A stretch of DNA of 33,375 nucleotides from Anaerolinea thermophila (GCA_020722375.1 DYKX01000009.1:1-33375), one strand, 5' to 3'; shown: positions 9,205 through 18,381, numbered from the stretch's first letter. Notes: generated by a model from the sequence alone, not told the origin. Numbers and translations: made by a program.

Positions 9205-11064
9205 CTAAATTTTCCAAAACAGGGCCATGCCAATCAGCAGCATCACAAAACAAATGATGGTGAGCAGCCAGCCGCTGCGGAAGAAATCACCAAAGGTGTA
9301 ATTGCCCGGGGCAATCATCAGGATATTGACGGGGTGCGCCAACGGAGTGAAGAAAGTCGCGGAGCAACCGATGGCTGTGGCCACCGCGATGGCCTGCGGA
9401 TTGACGCCCATTTGGATGGCCGCGCTGATGGTGATCGGCCCCGTGACCAGCGCGGTGACCTGTCCGCCCATGAACTGCGTGAGCAGGGCGGTCAAAATGT
9501 ACGCGCCAGCCGCCAACCCCAAACCGCCCAACGGCCTGACGACCACGAGAATAAAGTTGCCGAGCAAATCTGCCAGATGGGTGACCACCATGGCGTCACT
9601 GACCACGTACATCCCCGCGATCAGAAAGACGGCCTGCCATTCCACGGAGCGGTAGGCCTCTTCCATGGATAATTTTCCCAGCAGGAGCGCCAGCACAGCC
9701 GCAAACAGCATGGCCAGATAAATGGGGACGCCCGCAATGGCGGCGGCGATCCCTCCAAAAACAAGGGCGAGGGCAAGCGCTACTTCTTTTTTGCTGAGAG
9801 GCTGATCGCTCCAGTTTGGCTCGATCACGATGAAATCCGAATTGTTCCGCAGACGTCGCATCTGGGCGGGCGTCCCGACCACCAGGAGGGCGTCACCCAG
9901 GTCGAGGGGCAGATCGCCAACGTCAGTCCGATAACTGCGTTGCAGGCGGTGAAGAGCGACCACGCTCAAACCGTAACGACGACGGAAGTCCAACTCTTTG
10001 AGGGTCTGTCCAATCGCTTTGGAATGCGGGGCAAGGACGACCTCTGCAAATGTAACGCCCCTGGCGCTGAGATGACCGTCGCCTTCCTCGGAGCGGACAT
10101 CCAGTCCCCATTCTTTGAGTTTGCTTACCTTGTCTTCGCGGCCGACCAGAACCAGAATGTCGTTTCCGCGGATTACCTGCTGGGGTTGGGGAAGCAAAAT
10201 ATCCTCACGGGCGCGGTAGATGGCGGCCACGGTCACTCCCCACTGATGCCCGATCTCCGACTGGGCGAGAGTCTTCCCGACCAGGACGGCGGAGGGAAGG
10301 ACGCGCGCTTCCCACAGGCGTTCCGATAAGGAAAAGAATTCTTCCAATTCACCGCCTGTGAGACGCGCAAATCCCTGCTCCTCTGTGGGTTGACGGTCAG
10401 GGAGCAGGCGGTTTCCAAAGAGAGCGAGGAAAATGATGCCCACAATAGCGATCAGTCCGCCCGTGGGGGTGAAATCCAAAAAGTCAAGGGGTGGCTGTGG
10501 AGGATTGGCGTTTGGAAGCAGTGTGCTGACGATGATATTGGCGGTGGTCAGATATGTGGCTGAGCCGCCCAGCAATGTGCCGTATGCGACGGGAATCAGC
10601 AACTTGCTCGGCCTGATTCGGGTGCGACGCGATACTTCCATGGCAATCGGCAGGACCAAGGCCCCCGCAGCGAGATTGTTCATGAAAAGCGCCAGAAACG
10701 CCGCCGTGGCCGCGAAGAGACCGATCAAACGGCCCGGGCTGGCCCCGCCGAACTTCAACAGTTGCCAGGCAATCCAGCGGGTGACTCCGCTCTTTTCGAG
10801 GAGCCGCGTCAGGATGAACAACGAAATCAGAATCAGGATGATCGGTTGGCTAAATCCTGTCAAAATGTTGCTGACCGCCCCGGGCGTGTCGGCGGGACCG
10901 AGAACCCCCAGACCAAGAAATTGCATGATCCCCAGCACAGCCGCCATGAACAGGGCGGCCAGGTCCATGCGCAAACGATTCGTCACCACCAGCGCGAGGG
11001 GAATACTTACCACAGCAATCAATGCCCATTGCGTAGCCGTCATCTGTTTACCAATCTTCTCCAT
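9205..11064 (-). CDS. SLC13-type permease with TrkA-C (RCK_C) domains
   Basis: Multiple TM segments flanking two RCK_C-like regions; 11 nt from the hydantoinase start. Confidence 0.85.
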   Translation of the reverse strand: MEKIGKQMTATQWALIAVVSIPLALVVTNRLRMDLAALFMAAVLGIMQFLGLGVLGPADTPGAVSNILTGFSQPIILILISLFILTRLLEKSGVTRWIAWQLLKFGGASPGRLIGLFAATAAFLALFMNNLAAGALVLPIAMEVSRRTRIRPSKLLIPVAYGTLLGGSATYLTTANIIVSTLLPNANPPQPPLDFLDFTPTGGLIAIVGIIFLALFGNRLLPDRQPTEEQGFARLTGGELEEFFSLSERLWEARVLPSAVLVGKTLAQSEIGHQWGVTVAAIYRAREDILLPQPQQVIRGNDILVLVGREDKVSKLKEWGLDVRSEEGDGHLSARGVTFAEVVLAPHSKAIGQTLKELDFRRRYGLSVVALHRLQRSYRTDVGDLPLDLGDALLVVGTPAQMRRLRNNSDFIVIEPNWSDQPLSKKEVALALALVFGGIAAAIAGVPIYLAMLFAAVLALLLGKLSMEEAYRSVEWQAVFLIAGMYVVSDAMVVTHLADLLGNFILVVVRPLGGLGLAAGAYILTALLTQFMGGQVTALVTGPITISAAIQMGVNPQAIAVATAIGCSATFFTPLAHPVNILMIAPGNYTFGDFFRSGWLLTIICFVMLLIGMALFWKI

Positions 11065-11623
11065 TGGATTTGTAATGTGCGGGCTGTTCCTTAATTCCCA
11101 GCAAGGCCATCAACACTTCGGAGGGAATATCGGTTTCGGGCAGGTCAACTTTGTAGAGTTGGTCGTTCTCGGCACGTTCGCGCAGGGAGCGCCACAACAA
11201 TTGCCGTTCGTCGCTCTGAACAACAAGGTCGTTTACGGATTTGGCGTTGAGCAAATATTCCCCTGTTGTGTAAAGGAACGTGATGCGCTTCCATTTGTCC
11301 GTCACGATCGGCGAGGACAATTTTTCCAAAGCGTCGAGTTGGATCTTGTAATACTCTTCGCGCGCGCGCGGATGATCCGCTTCCTCGCGCAGAAGTTCGG
11401 CGCGCGTCGTCAACTCGTGGCCGCGTACCTTGCTGACAAATTCGATCCGTCCGCCGCGCTCGCCAAAACTCGCGGGCTGGTAAAAAGCCAGGTAGTCCAC
11501 CGCGACCACTTTGGGGGCGGAGCGAAGCGGGATGCGATACCAACCCAACAGCCGCGCGATCTCCAAGTCACGCGGCGTCGGCAGAAATGCGACGAGAATC
11601 AAGGAAGTTGGCATAACAGGCAT
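11048..11623 (-). CDS. Conserved hypothetical protein
   Basis: Overlaps the permease start; -10 TACAAT (minus strand 11635-11630) 6 nt before ATG. Confidence 0.55.
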   Translation of the reverse strand: MPVMPTSLILVAFLPTPRDLEIARLLGWYRIPLRSAPKVVAVDYLAFYQPASFGERGGRIEFVSKVRGHELTTRAELLREEADHPRAREEYYKIQLDALEKLSSPIVTDKWKRITFLYTTGEYLLNAKSVNDLVVQSDERQLLWRSLRERAENDQLYKVDLPETDIPSEVLMALLGIKEQPAHYKSNGEDW

Positions 11624-11701
11624 GGACAAATTGTACTATACACTTTTGGATGCCTCTAATTTTTCTCTCCCACACTCTTTGAGTTTATGGTATAAGAATC
11701 C

Positions 11702-11881
11702 TGCCCTGCTGTGTTCGTGATGCGACTACAACGTTTTGGGCCAACATCCACACAACGGGCTCTTATCTTCGTGTGAAATAACGCGATAGGCCTGAGCCAA
11801 GGCGGCGTTTCCCGATTGGAGCCCACCTGCGAAAGCAGGTCCAAAACCCGGTTGCACACGGCATGTGCGGGGTAACTTTTT
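11702..11881 (+). ncRNA. ssrS: Probable 6S RNA
   Basis: 5' CCCTGCTGTGTTCGTG pairs with 3' CACACGGCATGTGCGGGG; central CTGAGCC; extended -10 TGGTATAAG at 11688-11696; 3' T run. Confidence 0.65.
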
Positions 11882-11892
11882 AGACTTGCGAC

Positions 11893-11921
11893 TTGACTCG
11901 CTTCTCTGGCGCGAGTACAAT
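11893..11921 (+). promoter_or_regulatory. Sigma70-type promoter TTGACT-17-TACAAT
   Basis: TTGACT 11893-11898, 17-nt spacer, TACAAT 11916-11921; no ORF directly downstream. Confidence 0.6.
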
Positions 11922-11927
11922 GCCGCC

Positions 11928-12272
11928 AGGTTGACAACCAAATATGCGGAGAATTAGCGGCTGGGTCTCGTTCGCAACATGAATGTTGCGGTACAAGATC
12001 ACGAGGTGGAGGTTCCCCCGTGCGAACGGGGCGCTAACGCCACCCCCTCCCAGCCCCCCCATTTTTTCAAAATGGGGGGGGTGTCCCGATAGGGACGGTG
12101 GGGTAGCGGAACATCGGATCGATCAGCGGATGCCTCTGGAGCCACATCACTGGCTCCCTTCTCCCTTCCAAAGCAAGCGCAAGCCGAAAACCACGCGGCG
12201 ACGTGTGGCACAAGGCAGCGTAGTGATACAGGCGTATTGTGCCTGTCTGCTTTTGGAAGGGCTGTCTTTTTT
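11928..12272 (+). ncRNA. Candidate structured non-coding RNA or palindrome cluster, unidentified
   Basis: GGCTGGG/CCCAGCC; CCCCGT-GCGA-ACGGGG; GGAGCCA-CATCAC-TGGCTCC; CCACGCG-GCGA-CGTGTGG; closing CCCTTCCAAAGCA/TGCTTTTGGAAGGG then T6. Confidence 0.4.
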
Positions 12273-12288
12273 AATACCCATGTGGTTT

Positions 12289-12317
12289 AAACAGGCATGC
12301 CTGCGCGTGCCTGTTTT
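12289..12317 (+). terminator. Hairpin terminator
   Basis: AAACAGGCA/TGCCTGTTT. Confidence 0.55.
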
Positions 12318-12406
12318 AGTTTAAGTACACAGGTAGACACGTCACAGGCGACACGGGCTTGCCCTTGGATCGCGAATTGCCAAACTATTCAACTACCAAG
12401 GAGAAA

Positions 12407-13333
12407 ATGAGCAAGAATCGGGTGGCTTTCGCAACGGACAAGCAATACAATCTCCAACATCAAAAGGAGATCGTTATGGAATCCATCTCACAAGATTACC
12501 AACTCGTCGAAAAAGCCATCCGCTTCATCGAGGCCAACGCAACGCGCCAGCCCGAACTAAAAGAAGTTGCCGCGGCGGTTGGACTGAGCGAATTTCATTT
12601 CCAGCGGACATTCACACGCTGGGCAGGAATCAGCCCGAAGCGTTTTCTGCAATTCCTGACGAAGGAACACGCCAGGGAACTCCTCGCCCAATCGGAGAAT
12701 CTGCTCGATACCACGCATCGCGTCGGACTTTCGAGCCTGGGACGCCTGCACGATCTTTTCGTCACCACCGAGGCGGTCACGCCAGGCGAATACAAGACGC
12801 GCGGCGCGGGCGTGACCATCCGCTACGGGATTCATCCCACACCTTTCGGCAAGTGTCTGATCGCGACGACCGAGCGCGGCATCTGTCATCTTGGCTTCGT
12901 GGAGACCAGCGAAGGCGAGGCGGTGGACAACCTGGTGGCGGATTGGAAAGAGGCGAAGATGATCGAGGATTACAAATCCATTGCGCCACTCGTCGCACCG
13001 ATCTTCGACCTGAACTGGCGCGGCAGTGAAGCGATCCGCCTGCATCTGTGCGGGACGAATTTCCAGATCAAGGTCTGGGAGGCGCTGTTGCAGATTCCCG
13101 CAGGGACGGTAACCACCTACGGGCAGATCGCGACGCGCATTGGCCAGCCGTCCGCCCTCCGCGCGGTGGGAACGGCGGTGGGACACAATCCCATCGCGGT
13201 GCTGATTCCTTGTCATCGCGTTCTGCGAAAGGATGGCGACTTTGGAAATTATCGGTACGGAAGCGCGAGGAAGAAGGCGCTGTTGGCAAGCGAGTTAATG
13301 AGACCTGACATGTCTCCGCAAGGACTCGATTAA
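12407..13333 (+). CDS. AraC-type HTH fused to O6-methylguanine-DNA methyltransferase (Ada-like, no N-terminal zinc domain)
   Basis: AraC-like HTH, then PCHRV active site and GNYRYG; SDs before both ATG 12407 and ATG 12476. Confidence 0.85.
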   Translation: MSKNRVAFATDKQYNLQHQKEIVMESISQDYQLVEKAIRFIEANATRQPELKEVAAAVGLSEFHFQRTFTRWAGISPKRFLQFLTKEHARELLAQSENLLDTTHRVGLSSLGRLHDLFVTTEAVTPGEYKTRGAGVTIRYGIHPTPFGKCLIATTERGICHLGFVETSEGEAVDNLVADWKEAKMIEDYKSIAPLVAPIFDLNWRGSEAIRLHLCGTNFQIKVWEALLQIPAGTVTTYGQIATRIGQPSALRAVGTAVGHNPIAVLIPCHRVLRKDGDFGNYRYGSARKKALLASELMRPDMSPQGLD

Positions 13334-13396
13334 ACATGACCCATGTCCACGCGCTGGCTTTGGTCGGTCACGGTGCGAATGAGACATGTCAGGTCT
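13301..13396. repeat. MITE-like element, copy A
   Basis: 16-bp perfect TIRs AGACCTGACATGTCTC/GAGACATGTCAGGTCT; related to 21476-21594. Confidence 0.75.
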
Positions 13397-13409
13397 GACT
13401 AAGGAAAAA

Positions 13410-14342
13410 ATGAAAACAAGAATCTGGATTGCTTTACTGGCGCTGTACATCGTCTGGGGTTCCACATATCTCGCCATCCGGTTCGCGGTGGAGAGCATCC
13501 CGCCATTCTTCCACGCGGGGATTCGTTTCCTCGTGTCAGGGCTTATTCTCGTCGTCTGGCAACGTGCGGCAGGAGCATTCCTGCCCACGCGCAAACAGTG
13601 GATCTCACTGGCGATCATCGGCAACCTGCTCCTGCTTGGCGGCAACGGCCTCGTCGCCTGGGCCGAGCAGACCATCCCCTCAGGGGTTGCGGCGTTGATG
13701 ATCGGTTCGATCCCGATGTTTTTGGTCATCATGGAAGCGTTTCGGCCTGGTGGAGTCAAGCCAAATCGTTGGACGTTCCTCGGCCTGCTGATTGGCTTCA
13801 TCGGCATCTTCATTTTGATTGGCCCGGCCGAATTGACCGGTAGTACAAATCTGGATTCGCTGGGTATCGTCGCGTTGTTGTTTGCGTGTTTGTTCTGGAG
13901 CATCGGCTCGGTGTACAGCAAACATGCAGACCTGCCGAGGTCCTCGCTCATGTCCACAGGCGGACAGATGTTGATGGGCAGCCTCGGGTTGTTCATTGTG
14001 TCGCTCGTCTCGGGCGAGTTGACGCATTGGGACCCGTCGGGAGTGACGACCAAATCCCTGATGGGACTGGTGTATCTCATCTTGATCGGTTCGCTGGTGG
14101 GATTCGTCTCATACGGCTGGCTGTTGCAGAACGCGCCGATCTCGCTGGTCGCGACCTATGCGTACGTGAATCCCATCGTGGCGGTCTTGCTCGGAAACTG
14201 GCTGGCCGAAGAACCGCTGGAGCCGCGCATCTGGCTGGCGGCGGCGATCATCGTCGGGTCGGTGATGTTCATCAACAGGAGCCGCTCGGGGGTCCAGAAA
14301 GAGGCGAAGGCGCGAGAGGAGGTAATCGTAAGTGGAGAGTAA
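13410..14342 (+). CDS. EamA/DMT-family transporter
   Basis: About 10 TM segments, WGSTYLAIRFAVESIPP and VNPIVAVLLGNWLAEEP motifs. Confidence 0.88.
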   Translation: MKTRIWIALLALYIVWGSTYLAIRFAVESIPPFFHAGIRFLVSGLILVVWQRAAGAFLPTRKQWISLAIIGNLLLLGGNGLVAWAEQTIPSGVAALMIGSIPMFLVIMEAFRPGGVKPNRWTFLGLLIGFIGIFILIGPAELTGSTNLDSLGIVALLFACLFWSIGSVYSKHADLPRSSLMSTGGQMLMGSLGLFIVSLVSGELTHWDPSGVTTKSLMGLVYLILIGSLVGFVSYGWLLQNAPISLVATYAYVNPIVAVLLGNWLAEEPLEPRIWLAAAIIVGSVMFINRSRSGVQKEAKAREEVIVSGE

Positions 14343-14392
14343 TCAGTGTTCAGTCATCAGTCATCAGTAATTAGTCATCAGAAAAAGGAGAA
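14338..14392 (+). repeat. Heptanucleotide short tandem repeat (AGTNATC type)
   Basis: AGTAATC AGTGTTC AGTCATC AGTCATC AGTAATT AGTCATC AGA; contains the EamA stop codon. Confidence 0.85.
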
Positions 14393-14397
14393 GAAAA

Positions 14398-15735
14398 ATG
14401 GACGCGAAGGATTTGATCAAACGAATTAAAGAAGATAATGTCAATTTTGTTTCCCTGCAATTCACCGACGTGCTTGGTTCGGTGAAAAGCGTGGACATGC
14501 CCCTGCGCAACCTGGCGGGCGCGCTGGAAGACGGCGTGTGGTTCGACGGATCGTCGGTGGAGGGATTTGCCCGCATTCAGGAAAGCGACATGCGCCTCAT
14601 CCTGGACCCCGACACATACGCCGTGCTCCCGTGGTCGCCCGAGGAAAGCAAGCGGGCGCGCATCTTCTGCGACATCTACACGCCCGACGGCAAACCCTTC
14701 GAGGGCGATCCGCGCGGGACGTTGAAGCGGGCGATGAAACGAGTGACCGATCGCGGCTGGACGTTTAACATCGGTCCCGAACCTGAGTTCTTCCTCTTCA
14801 AGGGGACGAACGGACACGGCGTTCATCCCGTACCCCACGACGTTGGCGGCTACTTCGATTTTTCCTCGTTCGACGAGGCCGTGGTCGTTCGCACGAAATT
14901 GATGGAAGCATTGATGAGCATGGGCATCGAAGTGGAAGTGGGCCATCACGAAGTGGCGCTCGGCCAGCACGAGATCGACTTCCGCTTCACCGACGCGCTC
15001 AAAGCCGCCGATAATGTGTTGACCCTGAAGTACACCGTGAAGGCTATTGCCGCCCAACATGGGTTGACGGCTTCGTTCATGCCCAAGCCCGTATTTGGAA
15101 TCAACGGTTCGGGCATGCACTGTCACCAGTCCCTGTTCGACAAGAATGGGAACAACGTGTTCTTCGACGCCAACGATGAGATGAAACTCTCGGCGACGGC
15201 GCGTTCGTTCATCGCGGGACAATTGAAACATGCATGCGCCCTGGCCGCGCTGGTCGCGCCGACGGTTAATTCGTACAAGCGTCTCGTACCCGGTTACGAA
15301 GCGCCCGTTTACATCGGTTGGGCGCAGATCAACCGCTCCGCACTCATCCGCATCCCGCGCTACACCGAGGGCCGCGACAAATCCATGCGCGCCGAATTGC
15401 GCTTCCCCGACCCGTCCTCCAATCCATACCTGGCATTCGCGGGAATGCTGGCGGCCGCGCTGGACGGTATCGACAACAACCTGACTCCGCCCAAACCGCT
15501 CAACAACGTGAACCTGTACCACCTTGATAAGAAAGAGCGCAAGAAAATGGGCGTGGGCGAGTTGCCCGGGTCGCTGGCCGAGGCCCTCGTCGAGTTGGAG
15601 AGGGACGCGGTATTGAAGGAAGCGCTTGGCACGGCCGCTTACGAAGCCTTCGTCCGCGCCAAGTGGGAAGAGTGGGATGACTTCCGCCTGCGCGTGACAG
15701 ACTACGAAATTGAGCGCTATCTCGAAGTGACGTAA
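14398..15735 (+). CDS. glnA: Glutamine synthetase type I
   Basis: WFDGSSVEGFARIQESDM, GPEPEFFLF, GSGMHCHQSLF, RIPRY. Confidence 0.95.
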   Translation: MDAKDLIKRIKEDNVNFVSLQFTDVLGSVKSVDMPLRNLAGALEDGVWFDGSSVEGFARIQESDMRLILDPDTYAVLPWSPEESKRARIFCDIYTPDGKPFEGDPRGTLKRAMKRVTDRGWTFNIGPEPEFFLFKGTNGHGVHPVPHDVGGYFDFSSFDEAVVVRTKLMEALMSMGIEVEVGHHEVALGQHEIDFRFTDALKAADNVLTLKYTVKAIAAQHGLTASFMPKPVFGINGSGMHCHQSLFDKNGNNVFFDANDEMKLSATARSFIAGQLKHACALAALVAPTVNSYKRLVPGYEAPVYIGWAQINRSALIRIPRYTEGRDKSMRAELRFPDPSSNPYLAFAGMLAAALDGIDNNLTPPKPLNNVNLYHLDKKERKKMGVGELPGSLAEALVELERDAVLKEALGTAAYEAFVRAKWEEWDDFRLRVTDYEIERYLEVT

Positions 15736-15751
15736 CAGTACTTGCATAAAA

Positions 15752-15785
15752 AACAAGACCTCCGACCAAAATCGGGGGTCTTGTT
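15752..15785. terminator. Bidirectional terminator downstream of glnA
   Basis: AACAAGACC TCCGA/TCGGG GGTCTTGTT. Confidence 0.75.
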
Positions 15786-15803
15786 CGTTCAAACGGTCAT
15801 CGC

Positions 15804-15900
15804 CTAGTACCGCAACCAGGTGAACTTGTAGCGCAATTTGCTAAATTGCGCTCGGCAAATTGGCAATTTGCCCTACAACTTTAACTTGTGGAGGTACTAG
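15804..15900. repeat. Nested cruciform element overlapping the nirS-like stop codon
   Basis: CTAGTACC/GGTACTAG outer; TTGTAG/CTACAA inner; arms GCGCAATTT-GCT-AAATTGCGC and GGCAAATT-GGC-AATTTGCC. Confidence 0.75.
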
Positions 15901-18293
15901 TAGATATCGTTCGCGGTGTTGTGGACATTGAACTTGCCGGTCGGGGTGATCAGATTGGGAATGCGGGCGACCTCTTCCAGCGTGGCATCGTCATAGATGA
16001 CGATCTCGCCAGTCTCGCCGGGCCTGGCAGCGTCGCCCCACAGGCTGACCCATACCTGCGTTCCATCCTTGTTGTACTCAAAGTGGACCGCGCGCCCGTA
16101 AGCGCCAACCTCCCAACACTTGTAAACCTTGGTCGGGTCCGATTTGGCAATGACGCAGATGGTGCGTGCCAGCGCCGGGTCCGAATTGAGCGTCATATCC
16201 ACCCAGATCCACTGGCTGTTGGGATGAGTCTTGATGAACAGACTGCCAGAACCCGGCAGAGGCGTCGTGCGGACCGCCTTCCAGGCGTTGTCCGCGTGCC
16301 CTTCGGGGTCGGTCCCGACCGACATGACAGAGGGCTCGCCAAGATGCGGCGTGCTCCACACCGGACCGAATTCGGGGTCCAGCCAGTTCGCGCCGCGCCC
16401 AGGATGCGGAACCGCGCCCACGTCGGCGATTCCCGCCAGGCCGCCGGTCTTCAAGTCCACGACCGCGATCTTGTTGGACTGGTTGGCCGCCACGAGGAAG
16501 TAGCGATGCGTCGAGTCCAGTCCGCCGTCGTGCAGGAAGAGGGCGGCGCTGATCATCTTGATGGATGGATTGAGCGGGTCGGTATAATTCACGATCCAGA
16601 TCTGCCCGGTCTCTTTGACGTTGACGATCCACTCCGGCTTGTAATGCGAGGCAAGGATGCTTGCCACGCGCGGTTCGGGATGGAATTCGCCCGTATCGAA
16701 CGTGTAACTGCGGCTCGAAACAACCTTCATCGGCTCGAGCGTCTGGCCATCGAGGATGGCGAAATGCGGCGGCCAGTAGCAGCCCGTGATGGCGTATTTG
16801 TCGCGGAAATCGCCCTCAGGCCCCTCGTACTTGCTCACTTCCACCGAACGGGCGTCGTAACAGGTCTGCACGCGCGCCACCACTTCGGGCTTCTCCATCC
16901 AGAGGTCAATCAAAGCGAGGCGTCCATCGCGTCCGATCACGTAGGCGTAACGTCCCGAAGCCGACATGCGCGTGATGTGAACCGCATAACCGCTATCCAC
17001 GGTGCTGACGATCTCGAAGGTATCACCGTCAATGATGGCAACCTGTCCCGCATCGCGCAGGGTGACAATGAAGTAGTTGTCAATGTTGCGTGTGGTCTGC
17101 GGTGAGGTGGGGCGCTGATCCACAGGCGTGATCAACTGCCACGAATCTTTCATCTGCTGGAGAGAGAGTTCAGGCGGAGCGGGCGGTTCGTTTTGCAGGA
17201 ACTTCGCCATAATCTCGGTCTGCTCCTGGGTTAGAACGCCCTGCTTGCCCCAATCGGGCATGCCGCGCGTTGTCCCGTTGAAGATGATCGCCGAGAGACC
17301 CACCGTCCCTTTGGGGAGGGTCTTGTCGGGTGTCAGAGCGGGACCCGTCGCGCCTTTGCGCAGCGTCCCGTGACAACCCGCGCACCGCTCGAAGAACGTC
17401 TGCTTCGCCCAGGCAAATTCCTCTTCCGTCAGCGTGGGGGCCTCGGACGTTGTCGCCGCGGCCTGTTCCCCAGAATCAGTAGTCGTTTCGGTCGTTGCGG
17501 TCAGTTGCGCCGCGCTCTCTGGCAACCCCGCAAGATAGGTCACCACCTGTTGGAAATCCTCCTCGCTGAATAACCCAGACATGGAAGGCATCAGCCCATC
17601 CTGGCACGGACCGGTCGGGCAGTCTGGCGCAATGAAAGCGCTGGGAGTCTCCATGGACTCACGGATGTACTCCTCGGCAGTCTTTGCCTTGCCCGTGTAG
17701 TCTGACGATGTGACGCGCTCTCCCGCAGTCTTGCCGAGATTTGTGAGGTCTGGCCCAATACTACCCACTGCGTTGGGCACACCAGGAATGACGTGGCAGG
17801 CGGCACAGCCACCCTTCTGGAACAACTGGGCCAGGTTTGTGTCCACGGCCGCGGCTGGTTGCGCGGCAACGACGGGAACGTCTTTCGCGGTCACCTGCAA
17901 GACACCGAGCATCCCAAGTTCAGCATGATGCTCCACACTGTCGTGATATTCCAATTCGCCTTCCTGCTGCGGGACCTGGAAGGTCACCGAGGCGGTTTCG
18001 CCTTTTTCGGAAACCGTCTTCGTGCCGACCTTCAAGTCGGGGAAGTAGATGTCGTGCTTGCCCCATCCGCCATTGACCAGGGTCACGGTGATGGTCTGTC
18101 CCGCCTCGGCGGTCAACGTCGGGTTCAGAATGCCGTTGATATCCCCGCCAACCCCCATAAACGACATATTGCCGTTGTTGAATTCAGTGGTGAGAACGTA
18201 CTCTTTGGCGCTCAAGTCCGGCTGCCTCCCACCGCAAGCGACCAGAACAACAGCAACGATCACGAGAAAGAAGAGAAAGCGAACTGTCTTCAT
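15897..18293 (-). CDS. nirS: Lipoprotein NirS-like cytochrome cd1 with N-terminal cupredoxin-like domain and two c-type hemes
   Basis: Lipobox VVLVAC; cupredoxin-like fold motifs; CAACH and CAGCH; d1 propeller motifs GYAVHITRMSASGRY, HPEPRVASILASH, LFLHDGGLDSTHRYF, HPGRGANW, LITPTGKFNVHNT. Confidence 0.88.
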   Translation of the reverse strand: MKTVRFLFFLVIVAVVLVACGGRQPDLSAKEYVLTTEFNNGNMSFMGVGGDINGILNPTLTAEAGQTITVTLVNGGWGKHDIYFPDLKVGTKTVSEKGETASVTFQVPQQEGELEYHDSVEHHAELGMLGVLQVTAKDVPVVAAQPAAAVDTNLAQLFQKGGCAACHVIPGVPNAVGSIGPDLTNLGKTAGERVTSSDYTGKAKTAEEYIRESMETPSAFIAPDCPTGPCQDGLMPSMSGLFSEEDFQQVVTYLAGLPESAAQLTATTETTTDSGEQAAATTSEAPTLTEEEFAWAKQTFFERCAGCHGTLRKGATGPALTPDKTLPKGTVGLSAIIFNGTTRGMPDWGKQGVLTQEQTEIMAKFLQNEPPAPPELSLQQMKDSWQLITPVDQRPTSPQTTRNIDNYFIVTLRDAGQVAIIDGDTFEIVSTVDSGYAVHITRMSASGRYAYVIGRDGRLALIDLWMEKPEVVARVQTCYDARSVEVSKYEGPEGDFRDKYAITGCYWPPHFAILDGQTLEPMKVVSSRSYTFDTGEFHPEPRVASILASHYKPEWIVNVKETGQIWIVNYTDPLNPSIKMISAALFLHDGGLDSTHRYFLVAANQSNKIAVVDLKTGGLAGIADVGAVPHPGRGANWLDPEFGPVWSTPHLGEPSVMSVGTDPEGHADNAWKAVRTTPLPGSGSLFIKTHPNSQWIWVDMTLNSDPALARTICVIAKSDPTKVYKCWEVGAYGRAVHFEYNKDGTQVWVSLWGDAARPGETGEIVIYDDATLEEVARIPNLITPTGKFNVHNTANDIY

Positions 18294-18365
18294 TTCGACT
18301 CCTTATTAAAATATTGGATATTTCTTGTGCCATTTGTAATTATTCCGCAAACCCTTCCAAAAAAA

Positions 18366-18381
18366 CAGGACTTAAGTCACA
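18366..18381 (-). promoter_or_regulatory. Candidate CRP/FNR-type site upstream of the nirS-like gene
   Basis: Minus strand TGTGAC-TTAA-GTCCTG; resembles 33174-33189. Confidence 0.35.

Noticed and set aside
11928-12272. RNase P RNA, tmRNA or SRP RNA
   Set aside because: None of their conserved core sequences (e.g. GAGGAAAGUCC, tmRNA 3' ACCA domain, SRP GGAAGG/AGCAG loop) was found.
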